DNA of 64,000 bases from Arthrobacter sp. Leaf137. GTDB lineage: Bacteria; Actinomycetota; Actinomycetes; Actinomycetales; Micrococcaceae. The notes below the pieces were generated by a model that was given only the letters and a program-made list of their open reading frames with translations, had not been told where the DNA came from and ran no database searches. Positions within the stretch are counted from its first letter, which is position 1; each line of letters opens with the position of its first letter. The stretch covers positions 124,001 to 188,000 of the forward strand of contig NZ_LMOI01000024.1 of the NCBI RefSeq assembly GCF_001423525.1, read 5' to 3'. Shown here one piece after another: positions 25,530 through 34,415 of this stretch. Both the position numbers and the translations under genes were made by a program.

Positions 25530-26596
25530 GCGACTGGGCCGGCATTGTCTGGCTGGCGTTCCTGCTGCTCGGCAACGCGTTCTTCGTGGCGGCCGAGTTC
25601 GCCATTATGTCAGCCCGGCGAAGCCAGATCGAACCACTGGCGGAAGCCGGGTCAAAGCGGGCCCAAACCACGCTGAAGGCGATGGAGAACGTGTCGCTGA
25701 TGCTGGCCTGCGCCCAGCTCGGCATCACGGTGTGCTCGCTGCTGATCCTGCTGGTGGCCGAGCCCGCGATCCACCACCTCCTCGCCGCGCCGCTGGAGCT
25801 GGTGGGCCTGCCGGTGGAAGTAGCCGATGTCGCCGCGTTCGCCGTGGCCCTGATGTTCGTGACTTTCCTGCATGTCACCTTTGGCGAAATGGTGCCCAAG
25901 AACATCTCGGTATCGGTCGCTGATAAGGCGGCAATGTTCCTGGCTCCGCCGCTGGTCTTCGTGGCACGGCTGGTCCACCCCGTCATCTCCGTGCTCAACT
26001 GGTCCGCGAACCACATCCTCAAGCTGTTGCGGATCGAGCCCAAGGATGAGGTCAACTCGTCCTTCACCCTCGAGGAGGTCCAGTCCATCGTGCAGGAATC
26101 CACCCGGCACGGACTGGTGGACGACGACGCCGGCCTGATCACCGGCGCCCTGGAGTTCTCCGAATATACGGCGGGCGACATCATGGTGCCGCTGGACAGC
26201 CTGGTCATGCTCAAGGCTGCGACGACCCCGGTGGAGTTTGAGAAGGCCGTCAGCCGCACGGGCTTTTCACGGTTCCCCATGCTGGACGAGGACGATCTTT
26301 TATACGGCTACCTGCACGTCAAGGATGTGCTGTCCATCCCTGCAGCGGCGTACGAGCTCCCGATCGCAGAAAGCCGGGTCCGTTCCCTGGCCAACCTGGC
26401 CCTCGGCGATGAGATCGAAAAGGCCATGTCCGTCATGCAGCGGACAGGCTCGCACCTTGCCCGCGTCATCGGCAAGGACGGCAACACCCAGGGCATCCTC
26501 TTCCTCGAGGACGTGATTGAACAGCTGGTCGGTGAGATCCGGGACGCTACCCAGGCCACCGGCATCCGCCGGCTGGGGCAGCCCAACGGGGGATAG
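25526..26596 (+). CDS. Second CNNM-type membrane protein, without CorC_HlyC domain
   Basis: 356 residues, ATGA overlap with the preceding gene. DUF21 (1-190; FGEMVPKNISVS) and a CBS pair (about 205-340; AGDIMVPLDSLVML, FSRFPML, ARVIGKDGNTQGILFLEDVIEQLVGE) are present. The chain ends there, about 90 residues shorter than its neighbour, because the CorC_HlyC domain is absent. Two tandem unequal copies are usual in actinobacteria, and a hetero-oligomer is plausible. A role in Mg2+ efflux or homeostasis is inferred from the family. Confidence 0.88.
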   Translation: MSDWAGIVWLAFLLLGNAFFVAAEFAIMSARRSQIEPLAEAGSKRAQTTLKAMENVSLMLACAQLGITVCSLLILLVAEPAIHHLLAAPLELVGLPVEVADVAAFAVALMFVTFLHVTFGEMVPKNISVSVADKAAMFLAPPLVFVARLVHPVISVLNWSANHILKLLRIEPKDEVNSSFTLEEVQSIVQESTRHGLVDDDAGLITGALEFSEYTAGDIMVPLDSLVMLKAATTPVEFEKAVSRTGFSRFPMLDEDDLLYGYLHVKDVLSIPAAAYELPIAESRVRSLANLALGDEIEKAMSVMQRTGSHLARVIGKDGNTQGILFLEDVIEQLVGEIRDATQATGIRRLGQPNGG

Positions 26597-26654
26597 GCAC
26601 TGCGGTGCCGGGAGCCCGGCCCCTTGCGCGTGCAGGGGATCGGGCTAACCCGGA

Positions 26655-26687
26655 CCTAAATAGGAATGATTCCCATTTAGGTATAAG
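26655..26687 (+). promoter_or_regulatory. Zur-type palindrome overlapping the znuACB promoter
   Basis: A 27-bp palindrome (26655-26681) centred on G26668: CCTAAATAGGAAT-G-ATTCCCATTTAGG, with 12 of 13 positions paired. The -10 TATAAG begins at 26682, directly next to it, so a bound repressor would block RNA polymerase. A Zur-like gene lies at the other end of the operon. Zur as the binder is inferred. Confidence 0.75.
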
Positions 26688-26729
26688 CTGGCACCTGCTG
26701 TTCCCCTCCCCAGTGAACCGAGGTTTTCC

Positions 26730-27716
26730 GTGCGCCGCTCCGCCGTCCGTCCATCCCTGGCCGCCTTTGCCGGCCTTGGCTTGCTGCTCTCCGGATGCAG
26801 CGCGCAGCCGGACAATGCTTCGCCGGGGGTGCAGTCCGGTGACACTGGGATCAATGTGGTTGCTTCCACCAACGTCTACGGCGACATCGCGTCGTCAGTG
26901 GGTGGCGACAAGGTCAACGTAACCTCGATCATCACCAAGACCAGCCAGGACCCGCACTCGTACGAGGCAACCGCCCAGGACCGGCTGGCGGTGTCAAAGG
27001 CCGACCTGGTGATCACCAACGGCGGCGGGTACGACGACTTCATGAATACCCTGGTGGACGGCAGCAAGCTCGACGCCGGAAACGTGCTTGACGCCGTCGA
27101 ACTTTCCGGCCTGGAGCATTCCGGCGAGGAGGCAGAGCCCTCCGCCAGTGCCGATGCCACGCCAGGAGACCACGGGCATGACCATGGCGATTTCAACGAA
27201 CACGTCTGGTACAGCCTGCATGCCATGGAGCATCTCGCCGATGAGCTGGAAGCCAAACTGTCGGCACGGGAACCGGACTCCGCGCAGGAGTTCAAGGCCA
27301 ACGCTGCCTCGTTCAAGTCGTCGCTGGAGGAACTGCACGGAAAGCTGGACACCCTGAAGGCGTCAGGCGGCGGAGCCCAGGTGGCTGTCACGGAACCCGT
27401 GCCGCTCTACCTCCTGGAAGACGCCGGCCTGGTCAACGCGACCCCGGCGGACTACACCGCTGCGATCGAGGAAGGCACGGACGTGCCGCCCGCCGTACTC
27501 AGCGCGGCCACGGACCTGGTGTCGGGCAAGTCCGTACGGATGCTCGCCTATAACGAACAAACCGAGGGACCACAGACCGAGGCCCTGAAGAAGGCGGCGG
27601 AGGCGGCGGGCGTCCCGGTGGTGGACTTCAACGAAACCCTCCCCGACGGCAAGACGTACCTGCAGTGGATGACGGACAATGTTGACAACATCAGCACAAT
27701 CCTGGAGAGCAAATAG
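26730..27716 (+). CDS. znuA: Zinc ABC transporter substrate-binding lipoprotein (ZnuA-like)
   Basis: 328 residues, GTG start. Lipobox LLSGC gives the acylated Cys23. The cluster A-I fold is evident: VVASTNVYGDIASSVGG, DPHSYEATAQDRLAVSKADLVI (His ligand), then a His/Asp-rich loop (DHGHDHGDFNEHVWYSLH) that marks zinc rather than manganese binding, and PVVDFNETLPDGKTYLQWM. It captures Zn2+ outside the cell and hands it to the ZnuBC permease encoded next. First gene of the operon, behind the 27-bp palindrome. Confidence 0.92.
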   Translation: MRRSAVRPSLAAFAGLGLLLSGCSAQPDNASPGVQSGDTGINVVASTNVYGDIASSVGGDKVNVTSIITKTSQDPHSYEATAQDRLAVSKADLVITNGGGYDDFMNTLVDGSKLDAGNVLDAVELSGLEHSGEEAEPSASADATPGDHGHDHGDFNEHVWYSLHAMEHLADELEAKLSAREPDSAQEFKANAASFKSSLEELHGKLDTLKASGGGAQVAVTEPVPLYLLEDAGLVNATPADYTAAIEEGTDVPPAVLSAATDLVSGKSVRMLAYNEQTEGPQTEALKKAAEAAGVPVVDFNETLPDGKTYLQWMTDNVDNISTILESK

Positions 27717-28532
27717 GTGGAACCAGTCGTCAGCCTTACCGGGGCGTCCCTGAAATTCGGCGAGCGGACGCTCTGGGAGGACCTCGACCTGGAGATCAAC
27801 CCCGGCGAGTTCTTTGCGGTCCTTGGACCCAACGGAAGCGGTAAGACGAGCTTCCTGAAGGTCCTGCTGGGCCTTCAGAACCTCCACCGCGGCAATGTCG
27901 ATATCGGCGGCAGGCCCGTAGAGCGCGGCAGCAGGCTGATTGGGTACGTCCCGCAACAAAAATCCTTTGCCCCCGACACTCCCATGCGCGCCCGAGACCT
28001 GGTGGGACTGGGCGTGGACGGCCACCGCTGGGGGCTGCGGCTCCCGTCGGCGAAGACCAACCGCCGGATCGACGGGCTCCTGGACCTGGTGGGCGCCGCC
28101 GACTATGCGAAGGTGCCGGTGGGCCAGCTGTCGGGCGGCGAGCAGCAACGGCTGCGGGTGGCCCAGGCCCTTGCCTCGGATCCCCAGGTGCTCCTGTGCG
28201 ACGAGCCGCTCCTCTCACTCGACCTGCACCACCAGCAGGCAGTCAGCGCGCTCATCAACAACCAGTGCCGCGAACGCAACAGCGCCGTGGTGTTCGTAAC
28301 CCACGAAATCAACCCGATCATCGACTATGTGGACAGGGTGCTTTACCTGGCCGGCGGCCGGTTCAGGGTGGGAACACCGGAAGACGTCATGACCACCGAG
28401 GTGCTGTCCGACCTGTACGGCAGCCATGTAGAGGTGATCCGCGCCAACGGCCGGCTGGTGGTGGTTGGGCTCCCTGACGCCACAACCCACCATCATGCTG
28501 AACCGCATGCTCTCGCGGGCGAGGTTGCCTGA
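27717..28532 (+). CDS. znuC: Zinc ABC transporter ATP-binding protein
   Basis: 271 residues from a GTG placed directly after the znuA stop, with GGAGAG 8 nt ahead inside znuA. Complete ABC ATPase motifs: GPNGSGKTS (Walker A), GYVPQQ (Q-loop), LSGGEQQR (signature), VLLCDEP (Walker B) and FVTHE (H-loop). The C-terminus is His-rich (THHHAEPHA), common in metal transporters. It powers the ZnuB channel; the stop overlaps the znuB ATG by one base. Confidence 0.93.
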   Translation: MEPVVSLTGASLKFGERTLWEDLDLEINPGEFFAVLGPNGSGKTSFLKVLLGLQNLHRGNVDIGGRPVERGSRLIGYVPQQKSFAPDTPMRARDLVGLGVDGHRWGLRLPSAKTNRRIDGLLDLVGAADYAKVPVGQLSGGEQQRLRVAQALASDPQVLLCDEPLLSLDLHHQQAVSALINNQCRERNSAVVFVTHEINPIIDYVDRVLYLAGGRFRVGTPEDVMTTEVLSDLYGSHVEVIRANGRLVVVGLPDATTHHHAEPHALAGEVA

Positions 28533-29407
28533 TGGACGCTGACAGCATCCTCGGAGCCATCTTCAACTTCGACAACTACGGTGAGCTGCTGGTCCTGGTG
28601 CAGAACTCCATCTGGGCCGGAGCCATCCTGGGCCTCCTGGGCGGCCTGGTGGGAACATTCGTCATGAAGCGGGACCTTGCCTTCGCGGTTCACGGCATAT
28701 CCGAGCTGTCATTCGCCGGTGCGGCCTTCGCCCTCCTCATCGGCGCGGATATCGTGTTCGGTTCCCTCGTCGGCTCCGTGGCCGCGGCGTTGCTGCTGGG
28801 GCTGATGGGCGTCAGGGCACGGGACAAAAACTCGATCATCGGCGTCATCATGCCCTTCGGGCTCGGCCTGGGAATCCTCTTCCTCTCCCTTTATGAGGGC
28901 CGCGCCGCCAATAAATTCGGCCTGCTGACCGGCCAGATCGTGTCCGTCGACACGGTACAGCTTCAGGCGCTCGCAGGGACCGCCGTGGTGGTCATGATTG
29001 CGCTGGTAGCCATGTGGCGGCCGTTGAACTTCGCCAGTGTGGATCCCGAGCTTGCCGAAGCGCGGGGTGTTCCGGTGCGGACCCTGGCCATCGTCTTTAT
29101 GGTCCTGCTGGGAGTCAGCGTGGCGTTGTCCATCCAGGTGGTGGGCGCCCTGCTGGTGCTGGCCCTGCTGATCACGCCTGCGGCAGCCGCGCTGCGGGTG
29201 ACATCCTCCCCGGTGGCCGTGGTGGCGCTGAGTGTCGCGTTCGCTGTGACGGCAACGGTGGGCGGAATCCTGCTGGCCCTCGGCGGACGGATACCCATCA
29301 GCCCCTACGTGACCACGTTGTCGTTCCTGATCTATGTGGTGTGCCGCGTCATCGGATCGGTACGGCAGCGCAGGGGCATCAACGGCCGGGTCCTGCAGCC
29401 GCGCTGA
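28532..29407 (+). CDS. znuB: Zinc ABC transporter permease
   Basis: 291 residues with 7-8 membrane segments of the ABC-3 metal permease family (GLLGGLVGTFVMKRDLAFAVHGISELSFAGAA; the pore region is rich in small residues; VGALLVLALLITPAAAA near the C-terminus). It is the channel of the ZnuACB importer and ends convergently with the zur-like gene, 27 bp away. Confidence 0.93.
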   Translation: MDADSILGAIFNFDNYGELLVLVQNSIWAGAILGLLGGLVGTFVMKRDLAFAVHGISELSFAGAAFALLIGADIVFGSLVGSVAAALLLGLMGVRARDKNSIIGVIMPFGLGLGILFLSLYEGRAANKFGLLTGQIVSVDTVQLQALAGTAVVVMIALVAMWRPLNFASVDPELAEARGVPVRTLAIVFMVLLGVSVALSIQVVGALLVLALLITPAAAALRVTSSPVAVVALSVAFAVTATVGGILLALGGRIPISPYVTTLSFLIYVVCRVIGSVRQRRGINGRVLQPR

Positions 29408-29434
29408 CGGGTTTGGGCCGGAAAGCCTCCGGGC

Positions 29435-29899
29435 TTAGAGCCGGCCGGCTGCCTTGAGCCCGGTGCAGTCCGGGCAGAGTCCAAAGATTTCCACAGTGTG
29501 CGCCACCTCGGTAAAGCCGTGCTCGGCAGCGGTGCGTGCGGCCCACGTTTCCACGGCGGGCGCCTCCACCTCCACGGCCTTGCCGCAGTTGCGGCACAAC
29601 AGGTGGTGGTGGTGCCCGGTGACAGCACAGCGCCGGTAGACGGCCTCGCCCTCGCCGTTGCGCAGCACGTCCACCAGTCCCTCGTCCGCGAGCGACTGGA
29701 GGATGCGGTAGGCGGTTGCCAGGGACACCGAGACGCCCTGGTTCTGCAGGATCCGGTACAGCTCCTGGGTGCTGACGAAGTCGTCCAGTTCGTCCAGTGC
29801 AGCGCTCACGGCACGGCGCTGCTTGGTGACGCGCTGTTCCTTGCCGGCACCCGCAGGCGGGGCAGGCGGGGTGGAATCAGCCTTGGCGCCGAGCGGCAT
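29435..29899 (-). CDS. zur: Fur-family regulator, probable zinc uptake repressor Zur
   Basis: 154 residues if started at ATG 29899; a start at GTG (VTKQRRAV) or further upstream is also possible because no strong ribosome site is seen. A Fur winged helix (TKQRRAVSAALDELDDFVSTQELY, TAYRILQSLADEGLVD) is followed by the dimer domain with HHHHLLCRNCG and a second CPDC. The two CxxC pairs form the structural zinc site. Position facing znuACB and the palindrome ahead of znuA support Zur rather than Fur or PerR. TAATCT upstream is a possible -10. Confidence 0.86.
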   Translation of the reverse strand: MPLGAKADSTPPAPPAGAGKEQRVTKQRRAVSAALDELDDFVSTQELYRILQNQGVSVSLATAYRILQSLADEGLVDVLRNGEGEAVYRRCAVTGHHHHLLCRNCGKAVEVEAPAVETWAARTAAEHGFTEVAHTVEIFGLCPDCTGLKAAGRL

Positions 29900-29994
29900 G
29901 GATGAACTCGCTTCCGTGGTGTTGGTGGCAACGATCAAGATTACCAGCCGGAGCTCCGTGGACACCTTTCCGGGGCCCGCCCTAGGCTGGCGCT

Positions 29995-30651
29995 ATGAAG
30001 CTGACGAAATACACCCATGCCTGTGTCCGCCTCGAGAAGGACAACCGGGTCCTGGTGATCGACCCCGGCAACTTCTCCGAAACCGGGGAGGCGCTGGCCG
30101 GTGCGGAATCGGTGCTGGTGACCCACGAACACGCTGACCATATCGACGTCGACGCCGTGGCAGGTGCCCTGCGCAGCAACAAGGGGTTATCGCTGTATGC
30201 CCCGGCAGGCGTCGCAGCGCAGATGCGCTCCGAAGCCGGGGACGCGCAGGACCGCATCCACGCGGTGGAACCAGGGTCCTCCTTCCAGGCAGCCGGATTC
30301 GATGTCCGGAGCTTCGGCGGCCAGCATGCACTGATCCATCCGCAGATTCCGGTGGTGGCAAACATCGGCTACCTGCTGGATGAAGACCTCTACCACCCGG
30401 GAGATTCCTTCATCATTCCTGACGGCATCAGCGTGAAGACCCTGCTGGTTCCGCTGCATGCGCCGTGGAGCAAGGCCGGTGAGGTGGTGGACTTCGTGGT
30501 GGGCGTGCGCGCGCCGAAAGCCTTCCAGATCCATGACGGGTTGCTCAACGACAATGGCCTGAAGATCGTGGAGGCCCACGTCAAACGGATCGGTGCGAAG
30601 TATGGGACCGACTACGCCCACCTGGATGCAGGGGAATCGGTGGACATCTAG
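29995..30651 (+). CDS. MBL-fold metal-dependent hydrolase (UlaG/YtnP-like)
   Basis: 218 residues. It contains the beta-lactamase-fold metal motif THEHADHID (residues 42-50), the strand YHPGDSF and a late His in LVPLHAPWSK. The chain resembles the short UlaG-like hydrolases, whose substrates vary. The ATG has no Shine-Dalgarno, but TAGGCT at 29983-29988 lies exactly 6 nt ahead, so the message is probably leaderless. It overlaps the convergent cysteine desulfhydrase-like gene by 4 nt at its 3' end. Confidence 0.83.
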   Translation: MKLTKYTHACVRLEKDNRVLVIDPGNFSETGEALAGAESVLVTHEHADHIDVDAVAGALRSNKGLSLYAPAGVAAQMRSEAGDAQDRIHAVEPGSSFQAAGFDVRSFGGQHALIHPQIPVVANIGYLLDEDLYHPGDSFIIPDGISVKTLLVPLHAPWSKAGEVVDFVVGVRAPKAFQIHDGLLNDNGLKIVEAHVKRIGAKYGTDYAHLDAGESVDI

Positions 30652-31796
30652 GCTCCCGTCCACCGGCCCGTCTCGAAGAACTCCGCGATGACCGCTTCCC
30701 ACGGTGCGGGCTCCAGGCCCCGGGAGGCCAGCCATTGGGCGTTGTGGTAGCTGCCCGCGTAGCGTTCGCCGCCGTCGCACATCAGTGAGACGACGCTGCC
30801 GCGGCGGCCGTCCGCCACCATCTCCGCGATGAGCTGCCACACGCCCCAGAGGTTGGTTCCCGTCGACGGGCCGGCATGGAGCCCGGCGAGGGTACGGAGG
30901 TGTCGCATGGCAGCCACCGACGCGGCGTCCGGCACCTGGACCATCCGGTCGATCACGGACGGCACGAAACTCGGTTCCATGCGCGGCCGCCCGATCCCTT
31001 CGATGCGGGACGGCAGCCCCGTGGCGGGACCTGCGGTGCCAGTCCTCCCGCCAAGCCACCCCGGGTAGAAAGCTGAATTCTCCGGATCCACCACCAGCAG
31101 CTGGGTGGGGTGGCTGTGGTACCGGAGGTAGCGGCCGATGGTGGCGCTGGTGCCGCCGGTTCCGGCTCCCACCACGATCCAGTCCGGCACCGGATGCTCT
31201 TCCTGGCTGAGCTGGCCGAAGATGGATTCGGCGATGTTGTTGTTGCCGCGCCAGTCCGTGGCCCGTTCAGCGTACGTGAACTGGTCCATGTAGTGGCCGT
31301 TGGAGGTGGCGGCCACCTCTTCTGCCGCCGAGTACACATCGGAGGCGTGGTCCACCAGGAGGCAGGAACCGCCGAACTGTTCGATCAGGGCGATCTTTTC
31401 CGGGCTGGTACTGCGGGCCATGACCGCGACGAACGGCAACCCCAGCAGTTGGGCGAAGTAGGCCTCTGAGACGGCGGTGCTGCCGCTGGAGGCCTCGACG
31501 ATGGTGGTATCGGAACGGATCCAGCCGTTGACCAGGCCGAAGAGGAAGAGGGAACGTGCCAGCCGGTGCTTCAGGCTCCCTGACCGGTGAGTGGACTCAT
31601 CCTTCAGGTAAAGCTGGACGCCCCAGTGCTCCGGCAGCGGGATCGAATAGAGATGGGTGTCGGCGGAGCGGTTGTTTTCCGCCGTAATCCTGCGGATTGC
31701 CTGGTCGGCCCATTCCCGGTCCTGCCGCCCGCGGAGGCTCCCGTCCGCACCCGCCCTGCTGCCGTCGTCGACGTTGCCGCTGTATCCGTTTGCCAC
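30648..31796 (-). CDS. PLP-dependent cysteine synthase-like protein, probable L-cysteine desulfhydrase (Cds1-type)
   Basis: 382 residues of the fold-type II (tryptophan synthase beta) family. The PLP lysine is in HRSGSLKHRLA, the cofactor phosphate loop is GAGTGGTSATIG, and the substrate loop is EASSGSTAVSE. The layout fits mycobacterial Cds1, which releases H2S, pyruvate and ammonia from cysteine, better than CysK or CysM, because SLKHR and the C-terminal YAGSYHNAQW stretch match my memory of Cds1. The GTG start is preceded at 6 nt by TAGGCT, suggesting a leaderless mRNA. Assignment among cysteine synthase relatives is by motif memory. Confidence 0.75.
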   Translation of the reverse strand: MANGYSGNVDDGSRAGADGSLRGRQDREWADQAIRRITAENNRSADTHLYSIPLPEHWGVQLYLKDESTHRSGSLKHRLARSLFLFGLVNGWIRSDTTIVEASSGSTAVSEAYFAQLLGLPFVAVMARSTSPEKIALIEQFGGSCLLVDHASDVYSAAEEVAATSNGHYMDQFTYAERATDWRGNNNIAESIFGQLSQEEHPVPDWIVVGAGTGGTSATIGRYLRYHSHPTQLLVVDPENSAFYPGWLGGRTGTAGPATGLPSRIEGIGRPRMEPSFVPSVIDRMVQVPDAASVAAMRHLRTLAGLHAGPSTGTNLWGVWQLIAEMVADGRRGSVVSLMCDGGERYAGSYHNAQWLASRGLEPAPWEAVIAEFFETGRWTGA

Positions 31797-31870
31797 CGCA
31801 CCAGCCTACCCGCGGACGGGAGCGCGCCCGCCTAGAGTGGAAGCATATTGGCACCCACCCAAGGAGAACG

Positions 31871-32767
31871 ATGAATCCCCTGATGGACGTCGCCCGGCTT
31901 ACGGAGCTTCTCACGGAAGGCCAGCGCACCGTACTGCTGGACGTGCGGTGGGCGCTGGGGGATCCGCACGGCAGGGACCATTACCGCGCAGGCCATCTGC
32001 CCGGCGCCGTGTTCGTGGACCTGGCCACGGAACTCGCTGCCCACGCAGAGCCCAGGCGGGGCAGGCACCCCTTGCCCGCGCCGGCGGACTTCCAGGCGGC
32101 GGCCCGGCGCTGGGGGATCAACGACGGCGACGTGGTGGTGGCCTACGACGACACCGGAAACATGGCCGCCGCCAGGGCGTGGTGGATGCTGCGGAACGCC
32201 GGCTTCCCCGAGGCGTACCTGCTCGACGGCGGATTGGGCGCCTGGCGTGCCGCCGGCCTGGCTGTCGAAACGGGCCCGGTGCAGCCGGTCCCTGGGAATG
32301 TGGCCCTTGGCGATGGTGCCATGCCGGTGGCCGACGCCGATGCTGCCGCCACCTGGGCGGACAGTGGGCTCCTGCTCGATGCGCGGGCGGGGGAGCGGTA
32401 CCGGGGCGAGGTTGAGCCTGTGGACCCGCGTGCCGGGCACATCCCCGGGGCAGTCAGTGCGCCGACGTCGGAGAATGTCGACGGGACCGGCACATTTTTG
32501 CCGGCGGACGTGTTGAGGAGCAGGTTCGAGGCGCTGGGCGTACGGGAAGGGACACCCGTGGCCGTGTACTGCGGTTCCGGGGTGACTGCCGCGCACCAGG
32601 TGGCCGCGCTGGCCACCGCGGGATTTACGGCGGCACTGTACCCGGGCTCGTTCTCCGAGTGGTCCAACCAACCGGACCTGCCCGTGGCCACAGGCCCCGA
32701 ACCCGGAAGCACCGCCCGGGAGCCGGCTGGAAACGGCGCCGCAGGCAAGGGTAGCGTCGCACTATGA
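31871..32767 (+). CDS. Sulfurtransferase with two rhodanese domains
   Basis: 298 residues, AAGGAG 4 nt ahead of the ATG; TAGAGT at 31833-31838 may be the -10. Two rhodanese domains are visible. The first (about 5-130; LLDVRWALGDPHGRDHYRAGHLPGA) lacks a catalytic Cys (YDDTGNMAA). The second (about 150-280) has the active loop CGSGVTA at 234-240, the CGSGVTA type of thiosulfate or 3-mercaptopyruvate sulfurtransferases. The last 25 residues are low complexity. Its stop overlaps the next ATG (ATGA). Confidence 0.88.
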   Translation: MNPLMDVARLTELLTEGQRTVLLDVRWALGDPHGRDHYRAGHLPGAVFVDLATELAAHAEPRRGRHPLPAPADFQAAARRWGINDGDVVVAYDDTGNMAAARAWWMLRNAGFPEAYLLDGGLGAWRAAGLAVETGPVQPVPGNVALGDGAMPVADADAAATWADSGLLLDARAGERYRGEVEPVDPRAGHIPGAVSAPTSENVDGTGTFLPADVLRSRFEALGVREGTPVAVYCGSGVTAAHQVAALATAGFTAALYPGSFSEWSNQPDLPVATGPEPGSTAREPAGNGAAGKGSVAL

Positions 32768-33936
32768 CCCCAGGACGCCCCGTTCCCCCGCCCCTTGCCA
32801 AACCCGTCGAACCCGCAGCCGGCCTCCCCGGCAGCCGTCTCCCCGCCCGCGGGGCCAATGGCTTGCTGGCTGCAGCCCGCGGAGCCGTGTCCCCGGACAG
32901 TGGACTGGTTCCGCTGACGGTTGCCCGCCGCGCACTCAAGGCCGACGACGTCGAAATCGCCATTGACTTCTGCGGCCTCTGCCATTCCGACGTCCATGCC
33001 GCGCGGGGTGAGTGGGGCGGCCAAACCTACCCGCTGGTTCCCGGCCACGAAATTGTGGGACGGGTCAGCCGCGTCGGTGCCGGCGTCACGGACTTCGCTG
33101 TGGGTGACCGCGTGGGCGTCGGCTGCATCGTGGATTCCTGCCGGGAATGCGAAAGCTGCCTCGACGGCCTGGAACAGTACTGCGAAAACGGCATGACCGG
33201 GACTTACGGAGCCACGGACCGGCGGAACGGTGACGCCATGACCCAGGGCGGCTACTCCTCGTCGGTCGTGGTGGACCGCCGGTATGTCCTCCGCGTCCCG
33301 GATGCACTGGACCCGGCCGCCGCCGCGCCACTGCTCTGCGCCGGTGTGACAACTTACTCGCCGCTGCGGCACTTCGATGTTGAAGACGGGGACGTGGTGG
33401 GCGTGGTGGGCCTGGGCGGACTCGGGCACATGGCGGTCAAGCTCGCCAAAGCCATGGGTGCACGGGTGGTCGTTTTTACCACCTCGGAATCCAAGGTGGC
33501 CGCCGCACTGGAACTGGGAGCCGACGAGGTAGTCCTGTCCCGGGACGCGGACGCCATGGCGCGCGCCAACCGGACCATCGACGTCATCATCGACACCGTG
33601 GCGGCGCCGCACGACCTGAACGCGCTGTTCCGCACCCTCCGCGTGGACGGCGCCCTGTTCCAGCTCGGCCTGCCGTCCGGGGAGATGCCTCCGGTCAATC
33701 CGCGGACCCTCATCCGCCGCCGCGTGGCCTATGCCGGCTCGCTGATCGGTGGTATCGCAGAAACGCAGGAGATGCTGGACTTCTGCGCCGAACACGGCGT
33801 GCTGGCCGACATCGAAGTGGTCGGTGCGCACCAGCTTGATGAAGCGTACGACCGGATGGTTGCCGGCGACGTCAAATACCGTTTCGTGCTGGACGCCGGA
33901 ACCCTTCAGTCACCCGCCAAGGAGGCAGACGCATGA
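32764..33936 (+). CDS. Zinc-dependent NAD(P)+ alcohol dehydrogenase (CAD/YahK type)
   Basis: 390 residues. Catalytic zinc ligands are expected at Cys73 (CGLCHSD), His95 (GHE) and the later Cys of LLCAGVT. The structural zinc lies in DSCRECESC plus Cys140. The Rossmann fingerprint is GLGGLGHMAVKLA. The spacing matches the cinnamyl-alcohol-dehydrogenase-like group, usually NADPH-dependent aldehyde reductases (E. coli YahK, mycobacterial AdhC). There is an N-terminal extension of about 45 residues. TAGCGT lies 6 nt before the ATG, so it may also be read from its own leaderless mRNA in addition to coupling with the gene before. Confidence 0.88.
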   Translation: MTPGRPVPPPLAKPVEPAAGLPGSRLPARGANGLLAAARGAVSPDSGLVPLTVARRALKADDVEIAIDFCGLCHSDVHAARGEWGGQTYPLVPGHEIVGRVSRVGAGVTDFAVGDRVGVGCIVDSCRECESCLDGLEQYCENGMTGTYGATDRRNGDAMTQGGYSSSVVVDRRYVLRVPDALDPAAAAPLLCAGVTTYSPLRHFDVEDGDVVGVVGLGGLGHMAVKLAKAMGARVVVFTTSESKVAAALELGADEVVLSRDADAMARANRTIDVIIDTVAAPHDLNALFRTLRVDGALFQLGLPSGEMPPVNPRTLIRRRVAYAGSLIGGIAETQEMLDFCAEHGVLADIEVVGAHQLDEAYDRMVAGDVKYRFVLDAGTLQSPAKEADA

Positions 33937-34361
33937 GCACGCTTTTCACCAAGATCCTGAATGGCGAGATTCCCGGCCGGTTTGTGTGGCGTGAGGACGG
34001 CGTCGGTGCCTTCCTCACCACCGGGCCGCTGGCCGACGGCCACACCCTGGTGGTTCCCACCGAAGAAGTGGACCGTTGGACCGACGCCTCGCCCGAGACG
34101 CTGGCGAAAGTCATGGAGGTGGCGCGGCGGATCGGCGCAGTCCAGGTGGAGATCTTTGGCGCGAGCCGTGCCGGGCTGATCGTGGCCGGGTACGAGATCA
34201 ACCACCTGCACGTCCACGTGTGGCCGTCCCGGACCATGGCAGACTTCGACTTCGCATCCGCGGACCAGAGCCCGGACCCTGCCGTGCTCGACGCCAATGC
34301 CGCCAAACTCCGCGAGGGTCTCCGGGCCGCCGGGTACGGGGAATTCGTCCCGGCCGACTAG
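33933..34361 (+). CDS. HIT family nucleotide-binding protein
   Basis: 142 residues, ATGA overlap with the dehydrogenase gene. It has the histidine triad near its C-terminus (HLHVHVWP) and the family opening FTKILNGEIPGRFVW, and belongs to the Hint/HIT-like group that hydrolyses nucleoside phosphoramidates or dinucleotides. Third gene of the sulfurtransferase-dehydrogenase-HIT operon, closed by a strong hairpin. Confidence 0.9.
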   Translation: MSTLFTKILNGEIPGRFVWREDGVGAFLTTGPLADGHTLVVPTEEVDRWTDASPETLAKVMEVARRIGAVQVEIFGASRAGLIVAGYEINHLHVHVWPSRTMADFDFASADQSPDPAVLDANAAKLREGLRAAGYGEFVPAD

Positions 34362-34364
34362 GCC

Positions 34365-34401
34365 CTGCTGATTGCCGGCGCCATGTGCCGGCAATCAGCA
34401 G
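34365..34401. terminator. Bidirectional terminator between the HIT gene and fabH
   Basis: CTGCTGATTGCCGGC (34365-34379) and GCCGGCAATCAGCAG (34387-34401) form a perfect 15-bp stem with a 7-nt loop between convergent genes. Only a loose T run follows on the plus side. Confidence 0.8.
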
Positions 34402-34415
34402 CCCTGTGGTGTTCT

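Noticed and set aside
32143..33831. 562-codon frame antisense to the sulfurtransferase and alcohol dehydrogenase genes
   Set aside because: Both plus-strand genes have catalytic motifs, ribosome or leaderless starts and 4-nt overlaps; the antisense frame has none.
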